Origin: CAZNPU01 sp964575335
Lineage (GTDB): Bacteria; Planctomycetota; Phycisphaerae; Phycisphaerales; SM1A02
Direction: 5' to 3'
DNA length: 64,000 nt
Assembly (NCBI GenBank): GCA_964575335.1
Contig: CAZNPU010000014.1
Span: 1-64,000, forward strand
The translations under genes and the position numbers were made by a program. The notes under the pieces are model-generated. The model saw only the letters and a program-made list of their open reading frames with translations, was not told the origin of the DNA and ran no database searches. Each line of letters begins with the position of its first letter. Positions within the stretch are counted from its first letter, which is position 1. Shown piece by piece: positions 35,711 to 44,255 of the stretch.

Positions 35711-36805
35711 TTACGATCCCCAACTGCTGATGACGATCAGCAGATCATCGACGTTCACAGCGTTGTCGAAATTCACATCAGCCCCGCAGCAGTCGCACTG
35801 GCCCCAGTTGCTGATGACCTGAAGGAGATCGTCGACATCGACAGCGCCATCGTTATTGACGTCGCCGCGCGGCTGTGAATCGGGGGAAATCTCCACCGTC
35901 ATCATGAGCGTGCCCGCCTGCGCCAGACCGGCCAGGACGAGTTTGTTTTCCTTGGTGTAGAAGCGGGGGTAGTTGCCGAACTGTTGCTGTTCGGAGGCGA
36001 AGATCGAGGCAACGGAAAAGTGCATCATGCCTTCGCTCAGCGCCCGGCGGAGCCATCGCTGCACGCTCGGGTTGGCGACGTCAAGCTCGAAGGTGAGTGT
36101 CGTGCCGGCCGGGACAAGCTGCCCCGGAGTGAGTTGCGGATTGATGCCGATGGCGAACGGCGTTGGATCGAATCGCTCATCGACGTTGTTCGAAACATCG
36201 ACGCATTGGCCATTGACGCTGGCCTGCGGATATGCGGTGCGCAGGCGCTTGCCGAGCTGGCCCATGGGTGAAAACGGCGCATGCTCGCTGTGCGTGCTGG
36301 CCGTTGCGCCCCACCGGTAGCCGGTGCCGAAGAGTTCGACCGGCCGGCCGGGGTCGGCATCCGGTTCAAAATCAGGATCATCCGCATTCAGCCACGAACG
36401 ATACGAATCGAAGGTCGGGTCGTAGCGGAAGCCCTCGTGCAGCTCAACCATGAGCGTGACGGAAGCGAAGCTCACCGTGTATTGCCACGGCTGCAGCCCG
36501 GCCTGCACCTGCTCCGAAGTGGCGAAGCCCACCAGCATCTGACCATCGCGATTGTCGAATCGATCGTCAAATCCGTCATCGGTCAGCGGGGCGAAAATTG
36601 CTGCATAGGTATGTGCGCCCGGATTGCCAGCAAACGGATAATTCCAACGGTCAAGCGTTGGCTGTGTGAACTCGACGTTCACCACATCCGGCCCGGCATG
36701 GGCAAAATCCGTGCAGGCGATCAGCGGCATCATCACGACGCTGCACGTTCCAAGCCTTTTCATCAAAGACGTAATCGATTGAAACTGAAATTGCAGTGGA
36801 TTCAT
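35711..36805 (-). CDS. Secreted protein with dockerin-like C terminus (spondin-like region possible)
   Basis: 364 residues. The signal peptide is at about 1-38 (ending AHA). The main domain has VNVEFTQPTLDRWNYPFAGN and a long beta-rich region with ELDVANPSVQRWLRRAL; a specific family is not clear. The tail carries two calcium-loop units, GDVNNDGAVDVDDLLQVISN and FDNAVNVDDLLIVISSWGS, separated by a CDCCGAD segment. It is the third gene in the window with this tail. An internal ATG 14 codons in is an alternative start. Confidence 0.8.
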   Translation of the reverse strand: MNPLQFQFQSITSLMKRLGTCSVVMMPLIACTDFAHAGPDVVNVEFTQPTLDRWNYPFAGNPGAHTYAAIFAPLTDDGFDDRFDNRDGQMLVGFATSEQVQAGLQPWQYTVSFASVTLMVELHEGFRYDPTFDSYRSWLNADDPDFEPDADPGRPVELFGTGYRWGATASTHSEHAPFSPMGQLGKRLRTAYPQASVNGQCVDVSNNVDERFDPTPFAIGINPQLTPGQLVPAGTTLTFELDVANPSVQRWLRRALSEGMMHFSVASIFASEQQQFGNYPRFYTKENKLVLAGLAQAGTLMMTVEISPDSQPRGDVNNDGAVDVDDLLQVISNWGQCDCCGADVNFDNAVNVDDLLIVISSWGS

Positions 36806-37032
36806 TCTCCGGCTCCGTCCATCGGCATGCCCCGATCTGTCCTGCCGCCTTGGCTTGCCTCACTGTGGCGTGATCGCTTCGGCTTACGGTGGGCGGCGGA
36901 AAGTCGCGGCTGCGATTGCTTTTTTTCGCACTTGCGAGTTGCAAGTGAGTGAATATTATTGAGACTCAGTCGCAACAAGGTTCAGGGTAGGAAGCCAGAT
37001 GCGGTGGCGTCAACAGTGAGCATGCGAGAAAC

Positions 37033-37998
37033 ATGAGCAGGGCAACAATGCAACAACCCAGGGGAACGCAGGGACGTCGGGCGACGCGTTCCGCTATAGC
37101 GCAAACCATTGCGGCACAATCTATTACAGGGCGGCGTGGCTTCACAGTCGTTGAGCTTCTGGTTGTCGTGGCGGTGATTGCTTTGTTGATAGGCCTGCTC
37201 ATCCCGGCCTTGCGCGCGATCAAAACCTCCAGCCGCCAGGGACTTGAGATGAGCGCAGCCCGTCAGCTCATGACCGCGTACATCGCATACGCAGCGGTGA
37301 ACAACGATGCAGTGTTGCCCGGCTATCACGATTCGCCGCGAGCGTTCGACGCTCAGAATCTGCCCATTGCCGGCGGCGCGCTGGAGACAGCCCGGCGCCG
37401 CTACCTCTGGCGGCTTGCTCCTTATTTCAATTACAACCTTCGAGGACTGTATCTGAACGAGAACGCTGAACTGCTTGAGCGGCTCGAACAGGAAGAGCGC
37501 ACCGAGTACCTCTATATCGCCAGTCTTGTGCCGTCGCTGGGCCTGAACACCGAATGGATGGGCGGCGATGCAAGCATGTCGCTGGCGTTTCTTCCGCCGG
37601 GCCACCCGATGTATGAAGTTCTTGATCTGCACCGCTTCTATGTGCGCTCCATGGCGCAGGTGCTCCGGCCGAATGAGTTGATCGTGTTCGCCTCAGCCCG
37701 ATCGCGCGGCAACGATCCCACCGTGCCCAATCAAATCGTCGAGGGATACTTCAAAGTTACTTCGCCTTACCTGAGTGAGCTGAGCGGTTATCGCTGGGCT
37801 GATGATTTTCACCCGAATGATGACCCCAGCCGGTTCGGCTATCTTTCGCTGCGCTATGATAACCGCGCGGTGTGCGCGTTCGTTGATGGCCATACCGATT
37901 CACTGACCGCTAACCAGCTCAAAGACATGCAGCATTGGGCGAACTGGGCGACGTCGCCGGATTGGCGCATCCCGCGGATCAACCAGGATCAAAATTGA
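37033..37998 (+). CDS. Prepilin-type N-terminal cleavage/methylation protein
   Basis: 321 residues with a long leader and a prepilin peptidase site GRRGFTVVELLVVVAVIALL (about residues 33-52), where cleavage after Gly leaves a methylated Phe. The hydrophobic helix is typical of type II secretion pseudopilins and planctomycete prepilin-type proteins. The C-terminal domain with YRWADDFHPNDDPSRFGYLS resembles proteins with a final DGHTDSL segment. It is not in a visible type II operon. The start could be ATG 37033. Confidence 0.8.
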   Translation: MSRATMQQPRGTQGRRATRSAIAQTIAAQSITGRRGFTVVELLVVVAVIALLIGLLIPALRAIKTSSRQGLEMSAARQLMTAYIAYAAVNNDAVLPGYHDSPRAFDAQNLPIAGGALETARRRYLWRLAPYFNYNLRGLYLNENAELLERLEQEERTEYLYIASLVPSLGLNTEWMGGDASMSLAFLPPGHPMYEVLDLHRFYVRSMAQVLRPNELIVFASARSRGNDPTVPNQIVEGYFKVTSPYLSELSGYRWADDFHPNDDPSRFGYLSLRYDNRAVCAFVDGHTDSLTANQLKDMQHWANWATSPDWRIPRINQDQN

Positions 37999-38100
37999 AG
38001 TCAGCATGCAGAACTTTCGAGGTGGGAGCAGCGGTACTACCATGGAGTCATACGAACCCGCGCGCGATGATGCGCTCGATTCAAAACGCCAGGAGGACCG

Positions 38101-39141
38101 ATGATGTCTGCAAGCTCAGCCGGAAACCCCGGAAACATTGACACTGCCCAGCTTGAAGCGGCTGCCAAAAAGTTCCGTGAGGACTACGCCAGAACCAAGC
38201 AGCAGATTCAAAAGGCAGTGGTGGGCCACGAAGAGATCATCGACGGCGTGCTGATCTGCCTGTTCGCTGGCGGCCATGCATTGCTGGAAGGCGTGCCGGG
38301 TCTGGGCAAAACGCTGCTGATCCGCTCGCTTTCCGAAGCGCTGCATCTGCACTTTTCCCGCATTCAGTTCACCCCCGATCTCATGCCTGCCGACGTGACC
38401 GGTACGACGATTGTGGTGGAGACCGAACACGGCCGAGAGTTTCAGTTCCGCAAGGGGCCGCTTTTTGCACAAATCGTGCTGGCTGACGAAATCAACCGCG
38501 CTACGCCGAAGACGCAATCTGCGCTGCTTGAAGCCATGCAGGAGAAGTCCGTCACGGTGGGCGGCCAGACGTATCAGCTTGATAAGCCGTTTTTCGTCAT
38601 GGCCACGCAGAACCCCATCGAACAGGAAGGCACATATCCGCTGCCCGAAGCGCAGCTGGATCGCTTTTTCTTCAAACTTGAGGTGGGGTATTCCAGCCGC
38701 GCAGATCTGGCGGAAATTCTCAACCGCACCACGACCGGCCACACGCCGAAAATCGAGCAGGTGCTCGACGGCCCGACCATTCTGGAACATCAGCAACTGG
38801 TTCGCCGCGTGGTGATTGCGCCGCACGTGCAGGACTACGCGGTGCGCGTGGTGCTGGCGACGCATCCGCAAAGCGAGCTGGCCACGCCGATGGTGAATCA
38901 GTTCCTGCGCTTCGGCGCATCGCCGCGTGCCGCTCAGGCGCTCGTGCTGGCGGGCAAGGTCAAGGCATTGCTGGACGGTCGCGCGAATGTTTCAATCGAC
39001 GACATTCGCAGCGTGGTGCTGCCAGCGATGCGGCACCGCTGCCTGTTGAACTTTGAAGGCGAAGCCGAGGGCATGAAGACCGATGCAGTGCTGCAGAACA
39101 TCATCGACACGCTGCCGGTTGACGCTGCTGTCGCAGCATAA
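38101..39141 (+). CDS. moxR: MoxR-family AAA+ ATPase
   Basis: 346 residues, cytosolic. The Walker A motif is in LLEGVPGLGKTLLIRSLSEA, Walker B in LADEINRATPKTQSALLEAM, and sensor 1 in ATQNPIEQEGTYPLPEAQLD. MoxR proteins act as chaperones for partner proteins, often with VWA and DUF58 genes, but none follows here. The open frame offers two adjacent ATGs (38101 and 38104). A preceding gene ends 100 bp upstream. Confidence 0.93.
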   Translation: MMSASSAGNPGNIDTAQLEAAAKKFREDYARTKQQIQKAVVGHEEIIDGVLICLFAGGHALLEGVPGLGKTLLIRSLSEALHLHFSRIQFTPDLMPADVTGTTIVVETEHGREFQFRKGPLFAQIVLADEINRATPKTQSALLEAMQEKSVTVGGQTYQLDKPFFVMATQNPIEQEGTYPLPEAQLDRFFFKLEVGYSSRADLAEILNRTTTGHTPKIEQVLDGPTILEHQQLVRRVVIAPHVQDYAVRVVLATHPQSELATPMVNQFLRFGASPRAAQALVLAGKVKALLDGRANVSIDDIRSVVLPAMRHRCLLNFEGEAEGMKTDAVLQNIIDTLPVDAAVAA

Positions 39142-39361
39142 CAAGCAGACGGAACGCGCCGGTTTTCAAAAAAAGCGAAAGCAGCGCGCTCTCAGTTAGT
39201 AAGCTGCGGGCTGCGGTGCATAATGCGCGCTGTATGACTCGTGACTCGCGGCGTCCCCGCCAGCGTATTGCCGTATGTGAGAGCTTCCGGGTCTGCATGC
39301 AAAATCAGAATCGGGTGTGATTCTGTCTCTTGTGTAAGGCCAGGCCTCCGCATCATTCTCC

Positions 39362-40036
39362 ATGCTGCTGCAGAATTTCCGTGTTCCTGCCGTCGCATTG
39401 GCGATGGCAGCGTTTCTTCTGTTGGGGGGCTGTGCCCGCTATGAATATTACCTGGTTGAGCCGGCTGAGTTCAGTCAGGTCATTCCGCGCGATGGCCGCG
39501 ATGTGTCGGCGGTGACTGTTCCACGAGAGCCCCTGGAATATCGCTTTGCAGAAGTCGGTCATCGGCTTGGCGTGCAGATCGACAATCCAACGCAGCGGCC
39601 CATCACGCTTCTGGGTGAACGCAGTTACATTGTCGATCCTGCCGGCTACAGCCACCCCATGCGAGGCGCGACGATCGCTCCACGCAGCCGGATCAGCTTC
39701 AGCCTGCCGCCGGTGCAATGGGTGTATCGCTCCAGACCACGCTTCAGCGTGGGCGTAGGAGTTGGGACGTACAGATCGGGCGGTTTCATCGGCACCGGTT
39801 TCGGCACGCCGCTGTATTACCCCTATTATGGCGATCCCTGGTATTACGACACCTATGCGATGCGCGTTGCAACGTGGGACTGGCGCGAAGGGCTGGTGCG
39901 GATGCGGCTGGTGTACGATGTAGCCCGGCAGCCCGCAGATGTTCCCGAACTTGGCGAGGAACGCGAGCTGGAAGGCCAACGCGAGCGTGTTGAGGTTGAG
40001 CACGAATTTGCCTTCGAACGCCGGCGAATTCGCTGA
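39362..40036 (+). CDS. Small lipoprotein of unknown function
   Basis: 224 residues. The lipoprotein signal is VALAMAAFLLLGGCARYEYY, with a lipobox Cys at about residue 24. The body is beta-rich, with a Gly/Tyr-rich segment (SVGVGVGTYRSGGFIGTGFG ... YYPYYGDPWYYDTYAMR) and a charged C-terminal helix rich in Glu and Arg. The family is not recognised, though the pattern is shared by outer-membrane lipoproteins. Confidence 0.7.
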   Translation: MLLQNFRVPAVALAMAAFLLLGGCARYEYYLVEPAEFSQVIPRDGRDVSAVTVPREPLEYRFAEVGHRLGVQIDNPTQRPITLLGERSYIVDPAGYSHPMRGATIAPRSRISFSLPPVQWVYRSRPRFSVGVGVGTYRSGGFIGTGFGTPLYYPYYGDPWYYDTYAMRVATWDWREGLVRMRLVYDVARQPADVPELGEERELEGQRERVEVEHEFAFERRRIR

Positions 40037-40182
40037 GGCGACAGGCGTATGTCAATCGCGATGCCGAAGCTTTGCAGAGCGTTTGCGTCGTTCGTTACTC
40101 ACCGCTGAGCGCTATGCGGCCCGCGGTGTGCAGCGCGATATGAGGCGATGATCAAATGCGTCTGCTGCGCTCTCGAAAAGTT

Positions 40183-40899
40183 TCACAACTGCTGGTGATG
40201 TGTGTGATGAATGACGCCTGCTGCGGTTGTGGGCGCTGCGGGTTGCGTCTGTCGCGCAACATTCGACGAAGCGGCGTGGAGTTGCTGATGCATCATCGCT
40301 GATCGCTGCCAGGCGGCCACCGCAAGTCCCGCAAGCAGCGCACCCAGGCCATCTGCTGCGAGGTCCAGCACCGTATCGTGAAGCGAGCCGATGAATCCCA
40401 GGACCCACTCAGCAACTTCCCAAACCGTGCCTGCCGCCATGCCAAAGGTGGCGATCGCCAGCGCCAGCCGCCAACGGAAGTGTCGAAGCGCCGGCAGCAG
40501 CGGCCAGTACGCCAGTACGCCCAGCGTGATCGAAATAGCAAACCCGCTCAGCCCGTGAGCGACCTTATCAAAATGATGCGGCTGGACGTACAGATCAAAT
40601 ACATAGCCGCCTGTGTTGAAGACCGAGACAGCAACAAAGCAGCAGTCCAGAAAATCCGGCAGACGCCGATCGCGACCCACCAGCCACACACTGATCGCCA
40701 GCATCCCCATGATGATCGCTGACGCACCCCACCGGCCGTCCCATGCGGTCAAAATGACCCCCGTCATCAGCAACGCGATGCCTGCCCACGAAGCTGTCTT
40801 GAGAGAAACGGGATTGAACTGCTGTGGCTGCATGCTGAACCGGAGCGTGCGGAATCGAAGCCGTCGGCCAATCCTTGCCGGCGAGATCGAATGCCGCAT
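40183..40899 (-). CDS. DUF2238-like (YjdF) membrane protein
   Basis: 238 residues with about six membrane helices. Conserved polar residues within helices (HHFDKVAHGLSGFAIS, GTVWEVAEWVLGFIGSLHDT, DTVLDLAADGLGAL) fit the DUF2238 family, whose role is unknown. The start is uncertain: an ATG 22 codons in (40833) is also plausible. It is divergent from the tmRNA gene. Confidence 0.72.
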   Translation of the reverse strand: MRHSISPARIGRRLRFRTLRFSMQPQQFNPVSLKTASWAGIALLMTGVILTAWDGRWGASAIIMGMLAISVWLVGRDRRLPDFLDCCFVAVSVFNTGGYVFDLYVQPHHFDKVAHGLSGFAISITLGVLAYWPLLPALRHFRWRLALAIATFGMAAGTVWEVAEWVLGFIGSLHDTVLDLAADGLGALLAGLAVAAWQRSAMMHQQLHAASSNVARQTQPAAPTTAAGVIHHTHHQQL

Positions 40900-40993
40900 G
40901 CGTGCCCAGCCGCACGCTGGGTGAATACAGCCAACTCCCGTGCTGTGCCTTGATTTCCGGGGGTTCGCGATCGAATAAGGCCGCCGAAGCGGC

Positions 40994-40999
40994 TATAAT
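40994..40999 (+). promoter_or_regulatory. -10 element (TATAAT), likely for tmRNA
   Basis: A perfect TATAAT about 109 bases upstream of the mature tmRNA end. No good -35 is visible at the standard distance. The implied precursor leader would be processed. Confidence 0.45.
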
Positions 41000-41107
41000 T
41001 GTGCAGCCTGAGCCGGCTGGAATCAGCAGCAATGGCAACAGACGGGCAGGCGCTGGTAGCGGCCGGCAGATACGAGATCTGCAGCCCTGCACTGCTCTTT
41101 GACAATT

Positions 41108-41453
41108 GGGGCCGACTGGCATCGACCGGACAGGGAAGGCTTGACGCGGCGCGTCGTGGAGCATCCGTGCCACGATAAAAGGATGCACACCTATAACTGC
41201 CACTCCGCAGTACGCTCTTGCTGCCTAATACAGGCGGCACGGTTCACCCCGACGCCCGATAGGGCGTGAACCGACGACATCGGGCTGGCCTGTGAACGCT
41301 GGCATACCGTTCACAGGTAAGACACTTGTGTGCTGTGGCGAGATGAAATGCTGCCCACCGCAGTTCATCGAGCCGAGATCAATAGATGGGCTACACGCGT
41401 AGATGCGGCCTGCTGACTGTTTCGGCACGGGGGTTCGAATCCCCCCGGCTCCA
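41108..41453 (+). ncRNA. ssrA: Transfer-messenger RNA (tmRNA)
   Basis: Rescues stalled ribosomes. The 5' end GGGGCCGACTGGCATCGACC and 3' end pair as an acceptor stem (GGGGCCG with CGGCTCC). A T arm, GGGGGTTCGAATCCCCC, precedes the 3' end. The tag reading frame at 41199-41228 encodes ATPQYALAA followed by TAA; resume codon GCC is inferred from position and the ALAA ending. CCA is not encoded (the sequence continues ACTA), so it would be added after processing. Length is about 346 nt in one piece, not permuted. Confidence 0.93.
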
Positions 41454-41594
41454 CTATATTTTTATTCCCCCATCACACACCGTATCCACGTGCTGCCTGA
41501 TCGCAGTCAATGTGGGTTTTTATTTTGATAGACAATATCGGTGCGCAGCGGCAACCTGAGCGCGACGCCTCAAAACTGGGAGGAGGGCAATATC

Positions 41595-42970
41595 GTGGCC
41601 AGAAAATCTTTGCGCACCGGTGATCGTACGTTTTATTGGCGCTGCAGCAATTGCAGTGGTCTGTGTGCAACCATTTGCAACGGCTCAGGCGGCCGATGAC
41701 AGTTCAGGCCGTCCCGCGCCGCCGCCGGAGTCGTTCCTCCCAAAGTTTCTTCGTGATGATCCGACCCAGGCTTTGGCGCAAGCTCTCCAACTGTCGCCCC
41801 AGCAGCAGGAGCACGCGCGGGCGTGCTACAAGAAGCAATATCGTGAAGCGGCTGCTGCACTGGGTCAGCGGATTTATGAGCGGCTGGAGCGAGAAGGGCA
41901 TTGGCCTGAGTACCACCGCCTGGGCGCTGAGGCGTCTGCCGAACTTGTTCGCGCAGCAAGTCGCAGTTACACCCGCGCTGTCAACGCTTCGCTGGCGGAA
42001 TACCTGGCCATTGAGCAGGAGTGTTTCGACTGCATTGCGGAAGTGATTGCAGAAGAACATCTCCCAGCCTGCAGGCGCATGAGCATGACAATCCAGCGCC
42101 AGTCCTGACTGGGACAGCGTTCCCGAATGCCTCAGGACTTTTTTCAGTTTCCTGATCCCATCACCATAGTTTTGGATGAGCGGATTCATCTGGAAGATTC
42201 GCCCGAAGCGCTCGCGGGGTTTGATGAGCTTGTGGAGCTGTACGAACAGGAGCTTGCGATTCGTCTGCCGCTGCACTGGAGCGCGTCAAATGACGCTCGC
42301 ATGGAAGCACGCGTCGCTCACGCCAGTAACGATCCGATCCGCATTCAGAATGCCGCGAGAAAATCCGTTCGTCACTGAAATCAGCTGTACAGAAGCCTGG
42401 AGAACATCATCGAATCCGCTGCAGCGATTCTGGAGGCCGATGAGCATGCTGACGCTGCGCGTCGCATGCGCGAAGCGTTCTGGACGGGATGTTTTCCCGA
42501 CCTTGTTTGAAGTCACGCCCGCCATGTTTCTGGCGCTCGATTCAATGATGGATGATTTCGAGCCGGAGATGCGCGAGGCCGTTCAGGCGCTCCGGGATGA
42601 GTATCTGCAGCGGCGTCATCAACTGTTGCGTGCAGCGGTGACTGAGCACGTCAAAAATTACGTGCGGGTGACCGATGACGAGGAAGATCGGCGAGCGCGG
42701 CTGTATTTGTCTCAGCTCGGCGCCTCTTCGCTTCGCGTTGCTCAGCTGCAGCTTGACCGCTGCAGGCTGGCGCTGCAGACGCAAAGCCGCCTGGCTGAAG
42801 TGCTGGGCTCAATGGATACGGTGCTCAAGTCGCCGGAAGTGAAGTAGGCGCGGCAAAAGGCGATGGAAGCGGGTCAGTTGGAATACGACACCGCAGGGAT
42901 TGAAGAATATCTGACGCAAGTGGTTGATGATTTCAAAAAGCAGGCACAAGCAAGCGAAAGTTTGCAGTGA
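41595..42970 (+). pseudogene. Decayed gene for a secreted helical protein
   Basis: A strong ribosome site AGGAGGG with GTG at 41595 opens a frame starting MARKSLR; a frame change near 41610-41620 joins it to a hydrophobic signal (FIGAAAIAVVCVQPFATAQA). The chain then continues as a charged helical protein through in-frame stops TGA 42106 and TGA 42376, a frameshift near 42500, and TAG 42845, ending at TGA 42970. The joined sequence reads coherently across every lesion (for example FPDL-FEVTPAMFLALDSMM). The 162-codon stretch 41620-42108 may still be translated. No family is recognised; it is next to an IS element. Confidence 0.75.
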
Positions 42971-43279
42971 GTATTCAGAAGCTGGCTTTGTAGCTGATAG
43001 CTGCAGGAAGCGTGTTTGTGCTATTGAGCGGTGATCTCTTGTTGACAGCAGATTGCTCACGGCAGGCTGATCATAAGCAGACGCGTTGAGTGCTCCGTGC
43101 AATTTCTGAGAATCCATGCTCCATCGTCGTGCCAGCGACAAGATCCGAATGAGTCGTCAGCACTGCGTCTATGATCCTGAATCTATTTGTGTGTGAATCT
43201 GCACCGACTGCCGCGCTGTTCAGTGAAATCGTGTTTGCAGGAATACAGCGTGGGCATATTTGAATCAGGAGCGACATCC
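42971..43279. other. 309-bp region between the pseudogene and the IS-split gene
   Basis: No gene seen. It may contain the promoter of the small gene at 43280, preceded by AGGAG. Confidence 0.4.
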
Positions 43280-43304
43280 ATGCTCGTTGGAATCATCATT
43301 GCTA

Positions 43305-43321
43305 GAGGCTATCCGTAAACC
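43305..43321 (+). repeat. Left terminal inverted repeat of IS element
   Basis: GAGGCTATCCGTAAACC, perfectly matched with the right repeat. Preceded by TA at 43303-43304. Confidence 0.9.
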
Positions 43322-43641
43322 TGTTTGAGGAGCAGGATGGAGCATCCGAGGTGGAGGAATCCTTGGAACAGTTTGGCGGACTTTTCATAACGAATGCAGA
43401 GGCGTCGGAAGTTCTGGAACCACGCGATCGTGCGTTCGACTTTCCACCGCCGCTTGTATCGCCTGAGTCTTCGCCCGTCCTGCGTGATGGTGTCGGGCCT
43501 GCGATTGGCGCGGTGCGGCGCGATCAGGTCAGTGCCCTGCGCAGCCAGTTCATCATCGAGCTTGTCGCTGTCGTACGCCTTGTCGCCGATGACGCGATCC
43601 GGCGTGACGCTGGTGAGCATGAAGTCGAACAAGGGTTGCAC
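43309..43641 (-). CDS. IS5-family transposase, C-terminal frame (orfB)
   Basis: 110 residues with DKAYDSDKLDDELAAQGTDL (second catalytic Asp) and KRRWKVERTIAWFQNFRRLC (catalytic Glu region). It is in the -1 frame relative to orfA. The protein would be made by a -1 ribosomal shift around 43680, where CCG is followed by GGGG: reading GTG CCG then GGG GCG GTC GAC restores the normal motif order. Translation alone from 43641 would be inactive. Confidence 0.8.
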   Translation of the reverse strand: MQPLFDFMLTSVTPDRVIGDKAYDSDKLDDELAAQGTDLIAPHRANRRPDTITQDGRRLRRYKRRWKVERTIAWFQNFRRLCIRYEKSAKLFQGFLHLGCSILLLKQVYG

Positions 43642-44090
43642 CAGCTTGCTTTCATGCGGCGATGCGGAGCAGGTGTCGACCGCCCCGGCACGCCGCGTGC
43701 ATCAACCAACACCATGATTTTCACGCCTTTTCCGGCCTTTGTGACGCCGATCCCATCGCCGCCGCCTTTGGCCTTGCTGAACGTTGCATCGATGAAGCAT
43801 TCGTAGAGCCGGTACCCGTCGCGCTCTTCGATCATGCGTCCGGCCTCGCGCATGATCGATTCGAAGACACCCGCGCGAGTCCATTGGGTGAAGTACTTGT
43901 GTACTGAACTCTTGCTGCCAAAGCGACGAGGAAGGTCTTTCCACTTCGCGCCGTTGTCAAGGATCCAGAAGATGCCGCGCAGCGCCTGACGCTTGTCCAT
44001 CGCAGGACGTCCGCCTTTTGGAGACACCGGAGCATCAGGCACGCGTGCCGCCAGCCATTGCAGTTGCTCATCCGTGAGTCGCATTGTCAT
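43524..44090 (-). CDS. IS5-family transposase, N-terminal frame (orfA)
   Basis: 188-residue frame. The N-terminal half has the family helix-turn-helix region (LTDEQLQWLAARVPDAP ... FWILDNGAKWKDLPRRFG) and the first DDE aspartate in YECFIDATFSKAKGGG. It degenerates after VLVDARGVP because of the frame change, where the family continues with a VDTCSASPHE-type segment found in the other frame. Either a programmed frameshift, common in this IS group, or decay. Confidence 0.85.
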   Translation of the reverse strand: MTMRLTDEQLQWLAARVPDAPVSPKGGRPAMDKRQALRGIFWILDNGAKWKDLPRRFGSKSSVHKYFTQWTRAGVFESIMREAGRMIEERDGYRLYECFIDATFSKAKGGGDGIGVTKAGKGVKIMVLVDARGVPGRSTPAPHRRMKASWCNPCSTSCSPASRRIASSATRRTTATSSMMNWLRRALT

Positions 44091-44127
44091 GAACAGCTCT
44101 TCGCGCCACGAACATCAACGGTTCCAC

Positions 44128-44144
44128 GGTTTACGGATAGCCTC
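44128..44144 (-). repeat. Right terminal inverted repeat of IS element
   Basis: GGTTTACGGATAGCCTC, the exact inverted copy of the left end. Followed by the TA copy at 44145-44146. Confidence 0.9.
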
Positions 44145-44255
44145 TAATCAAATGCACGGTGGCCGAAATCTCAACAGCACAGCGGCTGTTGTTGGGGTTT
44201 GCTTCATCGGAGCAGGCGGCATCATTCTGGCCACTTTGAAAAAGAGGCGATGTGC

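Larger units (their letters stand above)
43305..44144 (-). mobile_element. IS5-family (IS427-like) insertion sequence, 840 bp
   Basis: Bounded by perfect 17-bp inverted repeats and flanked by TA on both sides (43303-43304 and 44145-44146), which fits the 2-bp target duplication of the IS427 group. It contains one transposase in two overlapping frames. The exact restoration of a reading frame on removal confirms the boundaries and shows insertion into a gene. Transposition was probably recent, given intact ends. Confidence 0.9.

Noticed and set aside
41435..41453. Separate tRNA gene ending GGTTCGAATCCCCCC
   Set aside because: The acceptor stem pairs with 41108-41114 and a tag frame with ALAA lies between, so it is the tmRNA end.
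42106..42378. TGA readthrough or selenocysteine recoding
   Set aside because: No SECIS-like hairpin seen, a TAG stop and frame changes also occur in the same gene, and TGA ends many intact genes in this window. Decay is simpler.
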